The notes: a model not told the origin generated them from the sequence alone. DNA of 64,000 nucleotides from Bufo bufo (GCF_905171765.1 NC_053390.1:306904984-306968983), one strand, 5' to 3'; positions 43,518-56,379 are shown, numbered from the stretch's first letter. Numbers and translations: made by a program.

Positions 43518-44828
43518 TAGTTGTATTCTCCATGAAATAACAATTGTATTTCCTTACAATTCTGTGTGGTGCTGATATTTCTCTAAGAAATATGTGAATA
43601 AATTCACAGCTGTGTGTTTCCTGTTGGGGGTCTATACCTACACAGTCTGCCACTGTCTAGACACTAGAATCATGGCCATGTGCTGTCCGTGTTTTAATGT
43701 GTGTATTCACACATCCGTGAATTTTCATGGTCTGTGAAGCTGTGGTTACTTTATGGGAGCAAGCCCTTTTTTGTCCATGTTCACAGATCCCTCATGCCCA
43801 TTGTAGTTTAAAGGTCTGTAAAATAACACAGACACAACACAGTATACCGTATGTAAACAGTAGCTTGGATGCAGTCAGAGGATGCTATGCCTTGTCCCTG
43901 GAAGTAGGGTTCCTACCCCGTTAAGTATAGTTTAAAATAACTCCAGTGACATAAGTAAATTTTCTTGAATAGTGGTTTTAATCAAACAAAAAGACGTATA
44001 TACAGTAAATAACAGTTTGATCCATCATGACAAAAATGGTATACAGTAGGTGATTCTGTGACAAGAGATATATCATTCATATCTATGGCTTTTTCTGCGG
44101 AAGTCCATGTGCCAAGATTTCAATTGCATGCAAGGAGCGACATGAACATAATACAATTAATGCGTCATATACCACGTAACAAAAGTATTGTGACATGACA
44201 ACCTGCTGTCACAAGGCGGAAATCCAAGACACATAAAGCATATAAACATGAGGGTAGAGGTCAACCATAATACTACTGGCGTACAGGACGTGTATCCTAG
44301 TTAAGAAAACTTTGTCTAGGAAGCGGTGGAGGTGCAGAGGCAACAGGGAACAACACAACAGATAGCATCAGTGTTTCATCCGAGTTTTATGGAACTATGC
44401 TAGGAAATGCTCTTGAAATCAATTTTCAGCTTAGCAGTGTACATGGAACATGGATAACACACAGAGGGCAAAAGGTGGACAGACGAACTGATCCTTCACG
44501 GACATCTTCACAGATGAATCGATGACTGTCTAGTCACTAATGTCATCATAGATGTGTGAATAAGGCCTCAGACTGGGTCCTTTAATGCATCCCTTGACAA
44601 GTTGAATGGCAACATCCATTTCCCTTTAATAAAAAGTAATGAATCAAACTTCAGCGAAGTTGCTGAATCAAATTTTTCAAAACTTTGCTCATCTCTAGTC
44701 CCCACCTTGCATCAAAGTCATAACCTAACAAGTTTATTACTTCACCCTGTAAGTAGAAAAAATACCCTTTTATCATACCCTGGGCTGCTCCACTTTGCCT
44801 TGCCCTACCGGAATCCCCCTATTATCCT
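43518..44828. other. No gene recognised
   Basis: AT-rich DNA with short inverted words around 43705-43725 (GTGTGTATTCACACATCC) and GATGTGTGAATAAGGCCTC (44550-44568) that could be ends of an old Harbinger-like MITE. No coding or RNA gene is seen. Confidence 0.35.
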
Positions 44829-45270
44829 TTAACCACTTCTGCCCCCCTAGCTTAAACACCCTTAATGACCAGGCCACTTTTTACACTTCTGCACTACACT
44901 ACTTTCACCGTTTATTGCTCGGTCATGCAACTTACCACCCAAATGAATTTTACCTCCTTTTCTTCTCACTAATAGAGCTTTCATTTGGTGGTATTTTATT
45001 GCTGCTGACATTTTTACTTTTTTTGTTATTAATCGAAATTTAACGAAATTTTTGCAAAACACTTTCAGTTGTAATTTTTTTTTTTAAAAAACGACATCCA
45101 TATATAAATTTTTCTCTAAATTTATTGTTCTACATGTCTTTGATAAAAAAAAAAATGGTTTGGGTAAAAGTTATAGCGTTTACAAACTATGGTACAAAAA
45201 TGTGAATTTCCGCTTTTTGAAGCAGCTCTGACTTTCTGAGCACCTGTCATGTTTCCTGAGGTTCTACAAT
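44829..45270. repeat. Left terminal block of piggyBac copy 2
   Basis: The same ~440 bp recur inverted at the end of the nested element (about 54530-54972): shared TTAACCAC, TAGCTTAAACACCCTTAA, GTTTATTGCTCGGTCATGCA and CACCTGTCATGTTTCCTGAG. This identifies it as the family's left terminus. Confidence 0.85.
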
Positions 45271-47570
45271 GGCCAGACAGTACAAACAGCCCCCAAATTA
45301 CCCCATTTCGGAAAGTAGACACCCTAAGGTATTCGTTGATGGGCATAGTGAGTTCATAGAACTTTTTATTTTTTGTCACAAGTTAGCGGAAAATGTTTTT
45401 TTTTTTCTTACAAAGTCTCATATTCCACTAACTTGTGACAAAAAATAAAAACTTCCATGAACTCACTATGCCCATCACGAAATACCTTGGGGTGTCTTCT
45501 TTCCAAAATGGGGTCACTTGTGGGGTAGTTATACTGCCCTGGCAATTTAGGGGCCCTAATGTGTGGTCAGTAGTTTGAAATCAAAATGTGTAAAAAATGA
45601 CCTGTGAAATCCTAAAGGTGCTCTTTGGAATGTGGGCCCATTTGCCCACCTAGGCTGCAAAAAAGTGTCACACATCTGGTATCGCCGTACTCAGGAGAAG
45701 TTGGGCAATGTGTTTTGGGGTGTCATTTTACATATACCCATGCTGGGTGAGATAAATATCTTGGCAAAAGACAACTTTTCCCATTTTTTTATACAAAGTT
45801 GGCATTTGACCGAGATATTTCTCTCACCCAGCATGGGTATATGTAAAATGACACCCCAAAACACATTGCCCAACTTCTCCTGAGTACGGCGATACCACAT
45901 GTGTGACACTTTTTTGCAGCCTAGGTGGGCAAAGGGGCCCACATTCCAAAGAGCACCTTTAGGATTTCACAGGTCATTTTTTACACATTTTGATTTCAAA
46001 CTACTTACCACACATTAGGGCCCCTAGAATGCCAGGGCAGTATAACTACCCCACAAGTGACCCCATTTTGGAAGGAAGACACCCCAACGTATTTTGTGAT
46101 GGGCATAGTGAGTTCATGGAAGTTTTTATTTTTTGTCACAAGTTAGTGGAATATGAGACTTTGTAAGAAAAAAAAAAGAAAAAATCATCATTTTCCGCTA
46201 ACTTGTGACAAAATTTTTTACATATACCCATGCTGGGTGAGATAAATATCTCGGCAAAAGACAACTTTTCGCATTTTTTTTATACAAAGTTGGCATTTGA
46301 CCGAGATATTTCTCTCACCCAGCATGGGTATATGTAAAATGACACCCCAAAACACATTCCCCAACTTCTCCTGAGTACGGCGATACCAGATGTGTGACAC
46401 TTTTTTGCAGCCTAGGTGGGCAAAGGGGCCCACATTCCAAAGGGCACCTTTAGGATTTCACAGGTCATTTTTTACACATTTTGATTTCAAACTACTTACC
46501 ACACATTAGGGCCCCTAGAATGCCAGGGCAGTATAACTACCCCACAAGTGACCCAATTTTGGAAAGAAGACACCCCAAGGTATTTCGTGATGGGCATAGT
46601 GAGTTCATGGAAGTTTTTATTTTTTGTCACAAGTTAGTGGAATATGAGACTTTGTAAGAAATAAAAAAATAAAAAAAATCATCATTTTCCGCTAACTTGT
46701 GACAAAAAATAAAAACTTCTAGGAACTCGCCATGCCCCTCACGAAATACCTTGGGGTGTCTTCTTTCCAAAATGGGGTCACTTGTGGGGTAGTTATACTG
46801 CCCTGGCAATTTAGGGGCCCTAATGTGTGGTAAGTAGTTTGAAATCAAAATGTGTAAAAAATGACCTGTGAAATCCTAAAGGTGCTCTTTGGAATGTGGG
46901 CCCCTTTGCCCACCTAGGCTGCAAAAAAGTGTCACACATCTGGTATCGCCAAACTCAGGAGAAGTTGGGCAATGTGTTTTGGGGTGTCATTTTACATATA
47001 CCCATGCTGGGTGAGATAAATATCTTGGCAAAAGACAACTTTTCCCATTTTTTTTTATACAAAGTTGGCATTTGACCGAGATATTTCTCTCACCCAGCAT
47101 GGGTATATGTAAAATGACACCCCAAAACACATTCCCCAACTTCTCCTGAGTACGGCGATACCAGATGTGTGACACTTTTTTGCAGCCTAGATGCGCAAAG
47201 GGGCCCAAATTCCTTTTAGGAGGGCATTTTTAGACATTTGGATCCCAGACTTCTTCTCACGCTTTAGGGCCCCTAAAATGCCAGGGCAGTATAAATACCC
47301 CACATGTGACCCCATTTTGGAAGGAAGACACCCCAAGGTATTCAATGAGGGGCATGGCGAGTTCATAGAATTTTTTTTTTTTGCCACAAGTTAGCGGAAA
47401 TTGATTTTTATTATTTTTTTTTCTCACAAAGTCTCCCTTTCCGCTAACTTGGGACAAAAATTTCAATCTTTCATGGACTCAATATGCCCCTCAGCGAATA
47501 CCTTGGGGTGTCTTCTTTCCAAAATGGGGTCATTTGTGGGGTGTTTGTACTGCCCTGGCATTTGAGTGTC
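45271..47570. repeat. Alternating inverted array, piggyBac copy 2
   Basis: The same half-units as 1-3055, less regular, with an irregular junction at 46211, where an array half is cut and rejoined. Palindrome centres lie near 45400, 45790, 46180, 46270, 46670, 47055 and 47390. The divergent boundary unit is at ~47200-47570. Confidence 0.85.
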
Positions 47571-48428
47571 TCCGCAATCATTACATGTATGGCCAGCATT
47601 AGGAGTTTCTGCTATTCTCCTTATATTGAGCATACGGGTAATGAGATTTTTTTTTTCCGTTCACCCTCTGGGTTGAAAGAAAAAATGAACGGCACAGATT
47701 TCTTCATTCGCATCGATCAATGTGGATGAAAAAATCTTTGCCAAAAAAAAAAAAGGAGGGGAAAGGCGTCTGCCAGGACATAGGAGCTCCGCCCAACATC
47801 CATACCCACTTAGCTCGTATGCCCTGGCAAACCCGATTTCTCCATTCACATCAATCGATGTGGATGAATAAACCATTGCCGGGATTTAAAAAAAAAATTT
47901 TTTATATACAAAGTGTTTGCCAAAGTATATGAACACCGCCGCCTCCTCAGCTCATATGCCTCGGCAAACGTATCTTTTACTGCAGAGGAGAAATCTCGTC
48001 TTGCAGCGCCGCATACACCGACTTTTGTGTAATCTGACAGCAGCGCAATGCTTCTGTCAGAATGCACATCAGTGCTGCAGCTAGTCGATCGGTTGGTCCA
48101 CCTGGAAGGTAAAAAAAACAAAACAAAAAAGAAAAAACCAGGCCGCAATGCAAATAAATTTATTAACTTTATAATAAAATTTGAAACTTTATTTAACTTT
48201 TTGAACTGAACGTTAACTTTTTTGCTTACCGGTGATTTTTTTTTTTTTTACCTTTATAGGACAAACCTCTCCTTCCCCATGGGACAATGTGCAAAGCGCA
48301 AATCGCCCAAAGATGTGGCGAAGTACATTATGCACTTTATCCCAGGTGAAAGAAGAGGTTTGCAGCAGCTGTGAGTGTAAGGGCCCTAATAGCCCTGTGT
48401 GCCTGTCCTGTGAGATGCAATCCCTATG
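47571..48428. other. Conserved noncoding block of piggyBac copy 2
   Basis: Equivalent to 3461-4269, with small indels in the A/T runs. Confidence 0.6.
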
Positions 48429-50370
48429 CTAAGTGTACCTGTGTGTGTGGTACTTCCGGAAACACTCCCCTAAGCATAGGGCAGGGTGGTCAGGGCAGTC
48501 AGGACAGAAATAGCGGGTGTCATGCCTTATTCCACTCCTGCTACAGACACGACATCTTTTTCGGGGTGACGGTTGGGTTGAGGTACCAGCAACGACATTG
48601 GGGAAATGTCGCTCATGTAGACGGCTCACTACACTGGTGGATGGGGCCACGGAACCTCCTGGATACAGGAGGTTCTCGATGATCTCTTCCTGAAATTTGA
48701 GGAAGGATCCTGTTCTCCCAGCCTTACTGTAGAGAACAAAACTATTATCTGCAGCCAATTGAATTAAATATACAGACACCTTCTTATACCAGCGTCTGGT
48801 GCATCGGGAAACTAAATAGGGAGCCAACATCTGGTCATTGAAGTCCACCCCTCCCATGTGAAGGTTATAGTCGTGGACTGAGAGGGGCTTTTCAATGACA
48901 CTGGTTGCCCGTTCAATTTGTATTGTCGTGTCTGCATGAATGGAGGAGAGCATGTAAACATCACGCTTGTCTCTTCATTTCACCGCGAGCAGTTCTTCGT
49001 TACACAAGGCAGCCCTCTTTCCCCTTGCAAGACGGGTGGTAACGAGCCGTTGGGGGAAGCCCCGGCGACTAGGTTGCGCGGTGCCACAGCAGCCAATCTG
49101 TTCTAGGAACAAATGCCTGAAGAGGGGCACACTTGTGTAAAAATTGTCCACATAAAGATGGTACCTCTTGCCAAATAAGGGTGACACCAAGTCCCAGACT
49201 GTCTTCCCACTGCTCCCCAGGTAGTCAGGGCAACCGACCGGCTCCAGGGTCTGATCTTTTCCCTCATAGATCCGAAATTTGTGGGTATAGCCTGTGGCCC
49301 TTTCACAGAGCTTATACAATTTGACCCCATAAGGGGCGCGCTTGCTTGGGATGTATTGTTTGAAGCCAAGGCGCCTGGTAAAATGTATAAGGGACTCGTC
49401 TACGCAGATGTTTTGCTCAGGGGTATACAAATCTGCAAATTTGTTGTTGAAGTGGTCTATGAGGGGCCGAATTTTGTGGAGCCGGTCAAAAGCTGGGTGG
49501 CATCTGGGACGGGAGGTGGGAGTTGTCGCTAAAGTGCAGGAAACGCAGGATGGTCTCAAATCGTGTCCTGGACATAGCAGCAGAGAACATGGGCATGTGA
49601 TGAATTGGGTTCGTGGACCAATATGACCGCAATTCATGCTTTTTGGTTAGACCCATGTTGAGGAGAAGGCCCAGAAAAATTTTAATTTCGGAAACTTGGA
49701 CTGGTTTCCACCGGAAAGGCTGGGCATAAAAGCTTCCCGGGTTGGCGGCTATAAATTGAGTGGCATACCGATTTGTTTCTGCCATGACTAAGTCCAAGAG
49801 CTCCGCAGTCAAGAACAGCTCAAAAAATCCCAGTGCCGAACCGATCTGGGCTGTCTCAACCCGAACTCCAGACTGGGCGGTGAAAGGGGGAACTACAGGT
49901 GCGGCTGAAGTTGGGGACTGCCAATCAGGGTTTGCCAGCACCTCAGGGACTCTAGGGGCTCTACGGGCCTGTCTGTGCGACGGGGTAACTATTGCACGTG
50001 CCACTGTACCAGCTTCAACTGCCCTTCTGGTGCTCGCCACTACACCATGTTGTACGGCAGTGCTGGTACTAGGTCCAGGATGGGCTGCGCTGCTGGTGTA
50101 TGCCTCACCACGTAATCTGACAGCGCCAGCCACACTCTGCTGCCCTTGAAACAGATCCTGCGCAACCTGTGGTCTAGCGACATGGGGCCGGGTACGCCTG
50201 GTGCTATCAGGGACCTCAACCTCCTCGTCCGAACTTTGGGTCAGACGGCCACTGCTTTCTACAGGTTCATATTCTGACCCGCTAGATTCATCAGATGAGG
50301 GTTCCCATTCCTCATCCGACTGGGTCAGAATCCTGTAGGCCTCTTCAGAAGAATGCCCCCTGTTTGACAT
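48429..50370 (-). pseudogene. piggyBac transposase, copy 2, inactivated
   Basis: Homologous to the intact gene at 4270-6222. Three lesions are visible by comparison. A one-base gain near 49515 (GGTGGGAGTTG against GGTGGTGTTG) shifts the frame after HFSDN. A Trp codon becomes a stop near 48975 (tctctTcat for tctctCcat). A 2-bp expansion of the GT run near 48443 changes the last residues. Catalytic motifs CVDES, YVDNFYTS and GGVDFNDQM remain, in two frames. It also lacks four residues in the N-terminal linker. A complete N-terminal fragment of 294 residues can still be read from 50370. Confidence 0.92.
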
Positions 50371-51110
50371 TTGGACTACTAAATTTAGGGGTATTCCCTG
50401 AGACTACCCAAGAAAAAAAGCAAGCCTGTCTTACAAATGGGAGGCTAGCGAAGTACCGGAGGCCGCTGCGATTGATAAAAAATATCAAAACTGATTTTTT
50501 TTATCGCCGCAGCGCTTGTAAAGTGATTGTGCAGTGATCAAAAAATAATTGTCACTGCGACGGGGCGGGCATGGGTGAACGCACGTGTGGGCGACCGATC
50601 AGGCCTGATCGGGCAAACACTGCGTTTTGGGTGGAGGGCGAACTAAGGTGACACTAATACAATTATAGATCTGACTGTGATCAGTTTTGATCACTTACAG
50701 ATACTATAAAAGTACAAAAGCTGATTAGCGATACGCTAATCAGCGAATAAGTGACTGCGGTGGGCTGGGCGCTAACTGACGCTAACTACCTAACCAAGGG
50801 GCCTAAACTCAGTATCAGTCAATACCAGTGGGAAAAAAAAGTGACAGTTTACACTGATCACTTTTTTCCCTTTCACTAGGTGATTGACAGGGGCGATTAA
50901 GGGGTGATCAAGGGGTTAATTGGGGTGATGGGGGGTGATCTGGGGCTAAGTGTGGTGTTGGTGGGTACTCACTGTGATGTCTGCTCCTCTGCTGGAACCA
51001 ACCGACCAAAAGGGCCAGCAGAGGAGCAGAGAAGCAGAGAAGCAGAGAAGCCATTTAACACCTTATATTTATAAATATAAGGTGTTAGATGGCTTGTGAT
51101 TAGATTTTTT
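50371..51110 (-). promoter_or_regulatory. Upstream/right-end region of piggyBac copy 2 (first part)
   Basis: Matches 6223-6966 of copy 1 and ends in the TTAA where the nested element sits. The remainder of the right end resumes at 54973. Palindromes: CAGCAGAGGAGCAG near 50985-51030 and ACACCTTATATTTATAAATA (51058-51085). Confidence 0.6.
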
Positions 51111-51312
51111 TTAACCACCTCCGGACCGCCGTACGCAGCGACGCGTCCTGGAGGTGGTTGATTCATTCCGCCTGGACGCGCCGGCGCGTCCTCTCGCGAG
51201 ACGCGAGATTTCCTGTGAACGCGCGCACACAGGCGCACGCGTTCACAGGATCGGAAGGTAAGCGAGTGGATCTCCAGCCTGCCAGCGGCGATCGTTCGCT
51301 GGCAGGCTGGAG
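51111..51312. repeat. Terminal palindromes of the nested element
   Basis: CCACCTCC with an internal inverted GGAGGTGG 32 bp on, GGACGCGCCGGCGCGTCC (51172-51191), CTCGCGAGACGCGAGA, GAACGCGCGC, and CCAGCCTGCCAGCG paired with CGCTGGCAGGCTGG (51274-51310). The layout is the same as the right ends at 7037-7172 and 55035-55173. Confidence 0.8.
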
Positions 51313-51469
51313 ATGTGATTTTTTTAACCCCTAACAGGTATATTAGACGCTGTTTTGATAACAGCGTCTAATATACCTGCTACCTGGTCCTCTGGTGGTC
51401 CCTTTTGTTTGGATCGACCACCAGAGGACACAGATAGCTCAGCAATATGTAGCACCAAGCACCACACTA

Positions 51470-52530
51470 CACTACACCCCCCCCTGTCACTTATTAACCC
51501 CTTATTAGCCCCTGATCACCCCTGATCACCCCATATAGATTCCCTGATCACCCCCCTGTCATTGATTACCCCCCTGTCATTGATCACCCCCCTGTAAAGC
51601 TCCATTCAGACGTCCGCATGATTTTTACGGATCCACTGATAGATGGATCGGATCCGCAAAACGCATACGGACGTCTGAATGGAGCCTTACAGGGGCGTGA
51701 TCAATGACTGTGGTGATCACCCCATATAGACTCCCTGATCACCCCCCTGTCATTGATTACCCCCCTGTCATTGATCACCCCCCTGTAAAGCTCCATTCAG
51801 ACGTCCGCATGATTTTTACGGATCCACTGATAGATAGATCGGATCCGCAAAACGCATACGGACGTCTGAATGGAGCCTTACAGGGGCGTGATCAATGACT
51901 GTGGTGATCACCCCATATAGACTCCCTGATCACCCCCCTGTCATTGATTACCCCCCTGTCATTGATCACCCCCCTGTAAAGCTCCATTCAGACGTCCGCA
52001 TGATTTTTACGGATCCACTGATAGATGGATCGGATCCGCAAAACGGATACGGACGTCTGAATGGAGCCTTACAGGGGCGTGATCAATGACGGTGGTGATC
52101 ACTCCATATAGACTCCCTGATCACCCCCCTGTCATTGATTACCCCCCTGTCATTGATCACCCCCCTGTAAAGCTCCATTCAGACGTCCGCATGATTTTTA
52201 CGGATCCACTGATAGATGGATCGGATCCATAAAACGCATACGGACGTCTGAATGGAGCCTTACAGGGGCGTGATCAATGACTGTGGTGATCACCCCATAT
52301 AGACTCCCTAATCACCCCCCTGTCATTGATCACCCCCCTGTAAAGCTCCATTCAGACGTCCGCATGATTTTTACGGATCCACTGATAGATGAATCGGATC
52401 CGCAAAACACATACAGGTGTCTGAATGGAGCCTTACAGGGGGGGGTAATCACCCCATATAGACTCCCTGATCACCCCCCCTGTCATTGATCACACCCTGT
52501 CATTGATCACCCCCCTGTAAGGCTCCATTC
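51470..52530. repeat. 191-bp satellite whose unit contains a MITE-like hairpin
   Basis: Starts of AAGCTCCATTCAGACGTCCG recur at about 51596, 51787, 51978, 52169 (191-bp period) and 52342 (18 bp shorter), with a cut copy at 52521. In each unit, CTCCATTCAGACGTCCG and CGGACGTCTGAATGGAG form a ~96-bp hairpin around a GGATCCGCAAAAC loop. The rest of the unit is CCCTGATCACCCC/GTCATTGATTACC repeats. Open frames across it are only repeat. Confidence 0.92.
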
Positions 52531-54529
52531 AGACATTTTTTTGGCCCAAGTTAGCGGAAATTATTTTATTTTTTTCTTACAAAGTCTCATATTCCACTAA
52601 CTTGTGTCAAAAAATAAAATCTCACATGAAGTCACCATACCCCTCACGGAATCCAAATGCGTAAAAATTTTTAGACATTTATATTCCAGACTTCTTCTCA
52701 CGCTTTAGGGCCCCTAGAATGCCAGGGCAGTATAAATACCCCACATGTGACCCCATTTCGGAAAGAAGACACCCCAAGGTATTCCGTGAGGGGCATATTG
52801 AGTCCATGAAAGATTGAAATTTTTGTCCCAAGTTAGCGGAAAGGGAGACTTTGTGAGAAAAAAATAAATAAAATCATTTTCCGCTAACTTGTGCCAAAAA
52901 AAAAAAAATTCGATGAACTCGCCATGCCCCTCATTGAATACCTTGGGGTGTCTTCTTTCCAAAATGGGGTCACATGTGGGGTATTTATACTGCCCTGGCA
53001 TTCTAGGGGCCCTAAAGCTTGAGAAGAAGTCTGGGATCCAAATGTCTAAAAATGCCCTCATAAAAGGAATGTGGGCCCCTTTGCGCATCTAGGCTGCAAA
53101 AAAGTGTCACACATGTGGTATCGCCGTACTCAGGAGAAGTTGGGCAATGTGTTTTGGGGTGTCATTTTACATATACCCATGCTGGGTGAGATAAATATCT
53201 TGGTCAAATGCCAACTTTGTATAAAAAATGGGAAAAGTTGTCTTTTGCCAAGATATTTCTCTCACCCAGCATGAGTATATGTAAAAAGACACCCCAAAAC
53301 ACATTGCCCAACTTCTCCTGAATACGGCGATACCACATGTGTGACACTTTTTTGCAGCCTAGGTGGGCAAAGGGGCCCACATTCCAAAGAGCACCTTTAG
53401 GATTTCACAGGTCATTTACCTACTTACCACACATTAGGGCCCCTGGAAAATGCCAGGGCAGTATAACTACCCCACAAGTGACCCCATTTTGGAAAGAAGA
53501 CACCCCAAGGTATTCCGTGAGGGGCATGGCGAGTTCCTAGAATTTTATATTTTTTGTCACAAGTTAGCGGAAAATGATGATTTTTTTATTTTTTTTTTCC
53601 TTACAAAGTCTCATATTCCACTAACTTGTGACAAAAAATAAAAACTTCCATGAACTCACTATGCCCATCACGAAATACCTTGGGGTGTCTTCTTTCCAAA
53701 ATGGGGTCACTTGTGGGGTAGTTATACTGCCCTGGCATTTTAGGGGCCGAATGCGTGAGAAGTGGTTTGAAATCAAAATCTGTAAAAAATGGCCGGTGAA
53801 ATCCGAAAGGTGCTCTTTGGAATGTGGGCCCCTTTGCCCACCTAGGCTGCCAAAAAGTGTCACACATGTGGTATCGCTGTACTCAGGAGAAGTTGAGCAA
53901 TGTGTTTTGGGGTGTCATTTTACATATACCCATGCTGGGTGAGAGAAATATCTTGGCAAAAGACAACTTTTCCCATTTTTTTTATACAAAGTTGGCATTT
54001 GACCAAGATATTTATCTCACCCAGCATGGGTATATGTAAAATGACACCCCAAAACACATTCCCCAACTTCTCCTGAGTACGGCGATACCACATGTGTGGC
54101 ACTTTTTTGCAGCCTAGGTGGGCAAAGAGGCCCACATTCCAAAGAGCACCTTTCGGATTTCACCGGTCATTTTTTACACATTTTGATTTCAAACTACTTA
54201 CCACACATTTGGGCCCCTAGAATGCCAGGGCAGTATAACTACCCCACAAGTGACCCCATTTTGGAAAGAAGACACCCCAAGGTATTCGCTGATGGGCAAA
54301 GTGAGTTAATAGAAGTTTTTATTTTTTGTCACAAGTTAGTGGAATATGAGACTTTGTAAGAAAAAAAAAATCATCATTTTCCACTAACTTGTGACAAAAA
54401 ATAAAAAGTTCTATGAACTCACTATGCCCATCAGCGAATACCTTAGGGTGTCTACTTTCTGAAATGGGGTCATTTGTGCGGTGTTTGTACTGTCTGGGCA
54501 TTGTAGAACCTCAGGAAACATGACAGGTG
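52531..54529. repeat. Alternating inverted array inside the nested element
   Basis: Half-units are the same as in the other two arrays. Palindrome centres lie near 52575, 52870, 53220, 53590, 53970 and 54365. The first unit begins abruptly at the satellite junction. Confidence 0.85.
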
Positions 54530-54972
54530 CTCAGAAAGTCAGAGCTGCTTCAAAAAGCAGAAATTCACATTTTTGTACCATAGTTTGTAAACACTATAAC
54601 TTTTACCCAAACCATTTTTTTTTTTTACCCAAACATTTTTTTTTTATCAAAGACATGTAGAACAATAAATTTAGAGCAAAATTTATATATGGATGTCGTT
54701 TTTTTTGCAAAATTTTACAACTGAAAGTGAAAAATCATTTTTTTGCAAAAAAATCGTAAAATTTCGATTAATAACAAAAAAAAGTAAAAATGTCAGCAGC
54801 AATGAAATACCACCAAATGAAAGCTCTATTAGTGAGAAGAAAAGGAGGTAAAATTCATTTGGGTGGTAAGTTGCATGACCGAGCAATAAACGGTGAAAGT
54901 AGGGTAGGTCAGAAGTGTAAAAAGTGGCCTGGTCTTTAAGGGTGTTTAAGCTATAGGGGCTGAGGTGGTTAA

Positions 54973-55173
54973 ATCAGCAACCTGCCAGCAACGATCATTG
55001 GCTGGCATGTTGCTGACGAAATACTCCTTGAACTTTTGCCGGCCCGCGATGCGCATGCGCGGGCCGGCTCTGATCGAAATCTCGCGTCTCGCGAGATGAC
55101 GCACGGATGCGTCCAGGAGGAAGGAATCGACCGCCTCCAGGACGCATCCGTGCGTTAGGCGGTCGGGAGGTAG
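54973..55173. other. Right end of piggyBac copy 2 (second part)
   Basis: ATCAGCAACCTGCCAG, GCCGGCCCGCGATGCGCATG, and the final GGTCGGGAGGTAG before TTAA match 6971-7172 of copy 1. This confirms that the host element resumes after the nested insertion. Confidence 0.85.
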
Positions 55174-55177
55174 TTAA

Positions 55178-55378
55178 ATAATGCGCCTTCCAGCCAGCGA
55201 TATCTTCCAACTTTTATCCAAGTCAAGGAAAGGTCCTAGTTTCAACTTTGTGTGTGTTTCAGGTCCCCTATGATGGTGCCATGATCCCTTGCTATACATT
55301 GTCTGTATACAAGCTAAAGCTTTCTTTTGCATTCGTGTGACACAGAATTAAGGAGTTAGCACCATGACAACTGCAAAG
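55178..55378. other. Short unclassified spacer
   Basis: About 200 bp between two elements. No feature recognised. Confidence 0.4.
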
Positions 55379-55980
55379 TGTAAGGGATCAGATCTTTTTC
55401 AGGGGTCATTCTCACAGATATCTTCTCCAGACAAGTTTAAGGTCCAAACACTGTGCTTTATTGCGGCACATCCGCGTAAACATAAACAATTATACAAAAT
55501 AATAAACACTCGCCTGGCTGGGCTCCAACTAAGCATTTTACTTAATCTTTGACTCACCTATAGAACGGTTTTTAGACACGGTGTCAGGTCTGGCTTCCTC
55601 AGCCGCTTGTACACCAGCCCCCCAGGCTGTAGCAATGTCAGTCCAAATACGAGTCCTTTTGGGGGATTGTGGCCCAGCAGTCCTCCCGACTGTGGCCTGT
55701 GACCCTTGAGCCTAGGCATCACGGCGTCCCCAAATGTTCTGGCTAGCACCTAGCCCCGTGGCCCCTCAGCCAGCCTGTCTGAGACCACTTGTACAGAGCC
55801 TCCAGCGGGACTCTGCTGCACAAAGACTCTCTCCTCTTCACTGACAGTCTGGGCTGGGCTCTTATCCCAGACTGATTGTGGCACCTGGTGCTGCCTCATA
55901 TCTGATGATTGCCAGGGAAGACATGGAAACTTCTGCCATAAATTTCCCCTAGCAGCCATGAGGCCTGTCACTGCCTCACA
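55379..55980 (-). mobile_element. 3' LTR of the host-gene-carrying element
   Basis: On the minus strand it runs TGTGAGGCAG ... ATCCCTTACA (602 bp). It closely matches the other LTR once that LTR's MITE is removed. A polypurine tract (AACAAAGAGGGGGGATA) directly precedes it. Confidence 0.88.
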
Positions 55981-56347
55981 TATCCCCCCCTCTTTGTTCA
56001 ACCCCATAGGGGTGAACACTAGCATCAAACCAAGATGCTCGTGAGAGGGCATCGACGTGGCCTACAGTCTTCCCCTTATTCTGCCAGACCCAGCACAATA
56101 GCACTTGGTTTGTCACCCGTATGAGTTTATTATGGAGATTATAAGACCTACGGGTTTCTCTTGCCCATCTAATGACCCGGTACTCTCTTTCACGAGTGAG
56201 GATGATGCGCTTTCGCACCCGTGGATTCTCTCTTTTCGTTTTTCTTTTTCTCTCCACATTTGGCATCCACACATGCTCCTCATGTCCTTTCCTGGACTGC
56301 TGCAGCTCTTGACTGAACTCTTCCCAGTCATGGTCGTGTCCAGACAC
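55981..56347 (-). pseudogene. RNase H C-terminal remnant
   Basis: The frame reads TREREYRVIRWARETRRSYN, then VGHVDALSRASWFDASVHP and GVEQRGGDM. It aligns with the end of RNase H in the Gmr1-type element (KRECLAIK..., YADALSRVHCLACVHPLRVEQRG). Large parts of the domain are missing. Confidence 0.72.
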
Positions 56348-56379
56348 TTTCTCCTTTGCTTTGCGGGGCTCCTTCAGCA

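Larger units (their letters stand above)
51111..54972. mobile_element. Nonautonomous relative nested in piggyBac copy 2
   Basis: It starts TTAACCACCTCCGGACC and ends CTGAGGTGGTTAA, with TTAA at 51111-51114 and 54969-54972. The left part (51115-51240) is the inverted right end of the piggyBac family; the right part (54530-54968) is its inverted left end. It is therefore a cognate element in reverse orientation, with the transposase replaced by a 191-bp satellite and a short inverted array. Copy 1 holds the empty site at about 6966-6969. Confidence 0.88.
44829..55177 (-). mobile_element. piggyBac-like transposon, copy 2, TTAA to TTAA with nested relative
   Basis: The left end is TTAACCACTTCTGCC (TTAA 44829-44832), the right end GGGAGGTAGTTAA (TTAA 55174-55177). 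Layout: left terminal block, inverted array, conserved noncoding block, broken transposase (minus strand), and palindromic right end interrupted by the insert 51111-54972. Without that insert the element is ~6.5 kb. It matches copy 1 throughout the shared part. Confidence 0.88.

Noticed and set aside
51704..52489. 64-70-codon frames repeated three times
   Set aside because: They match the 191-bp satellite period and are repeat translation only.
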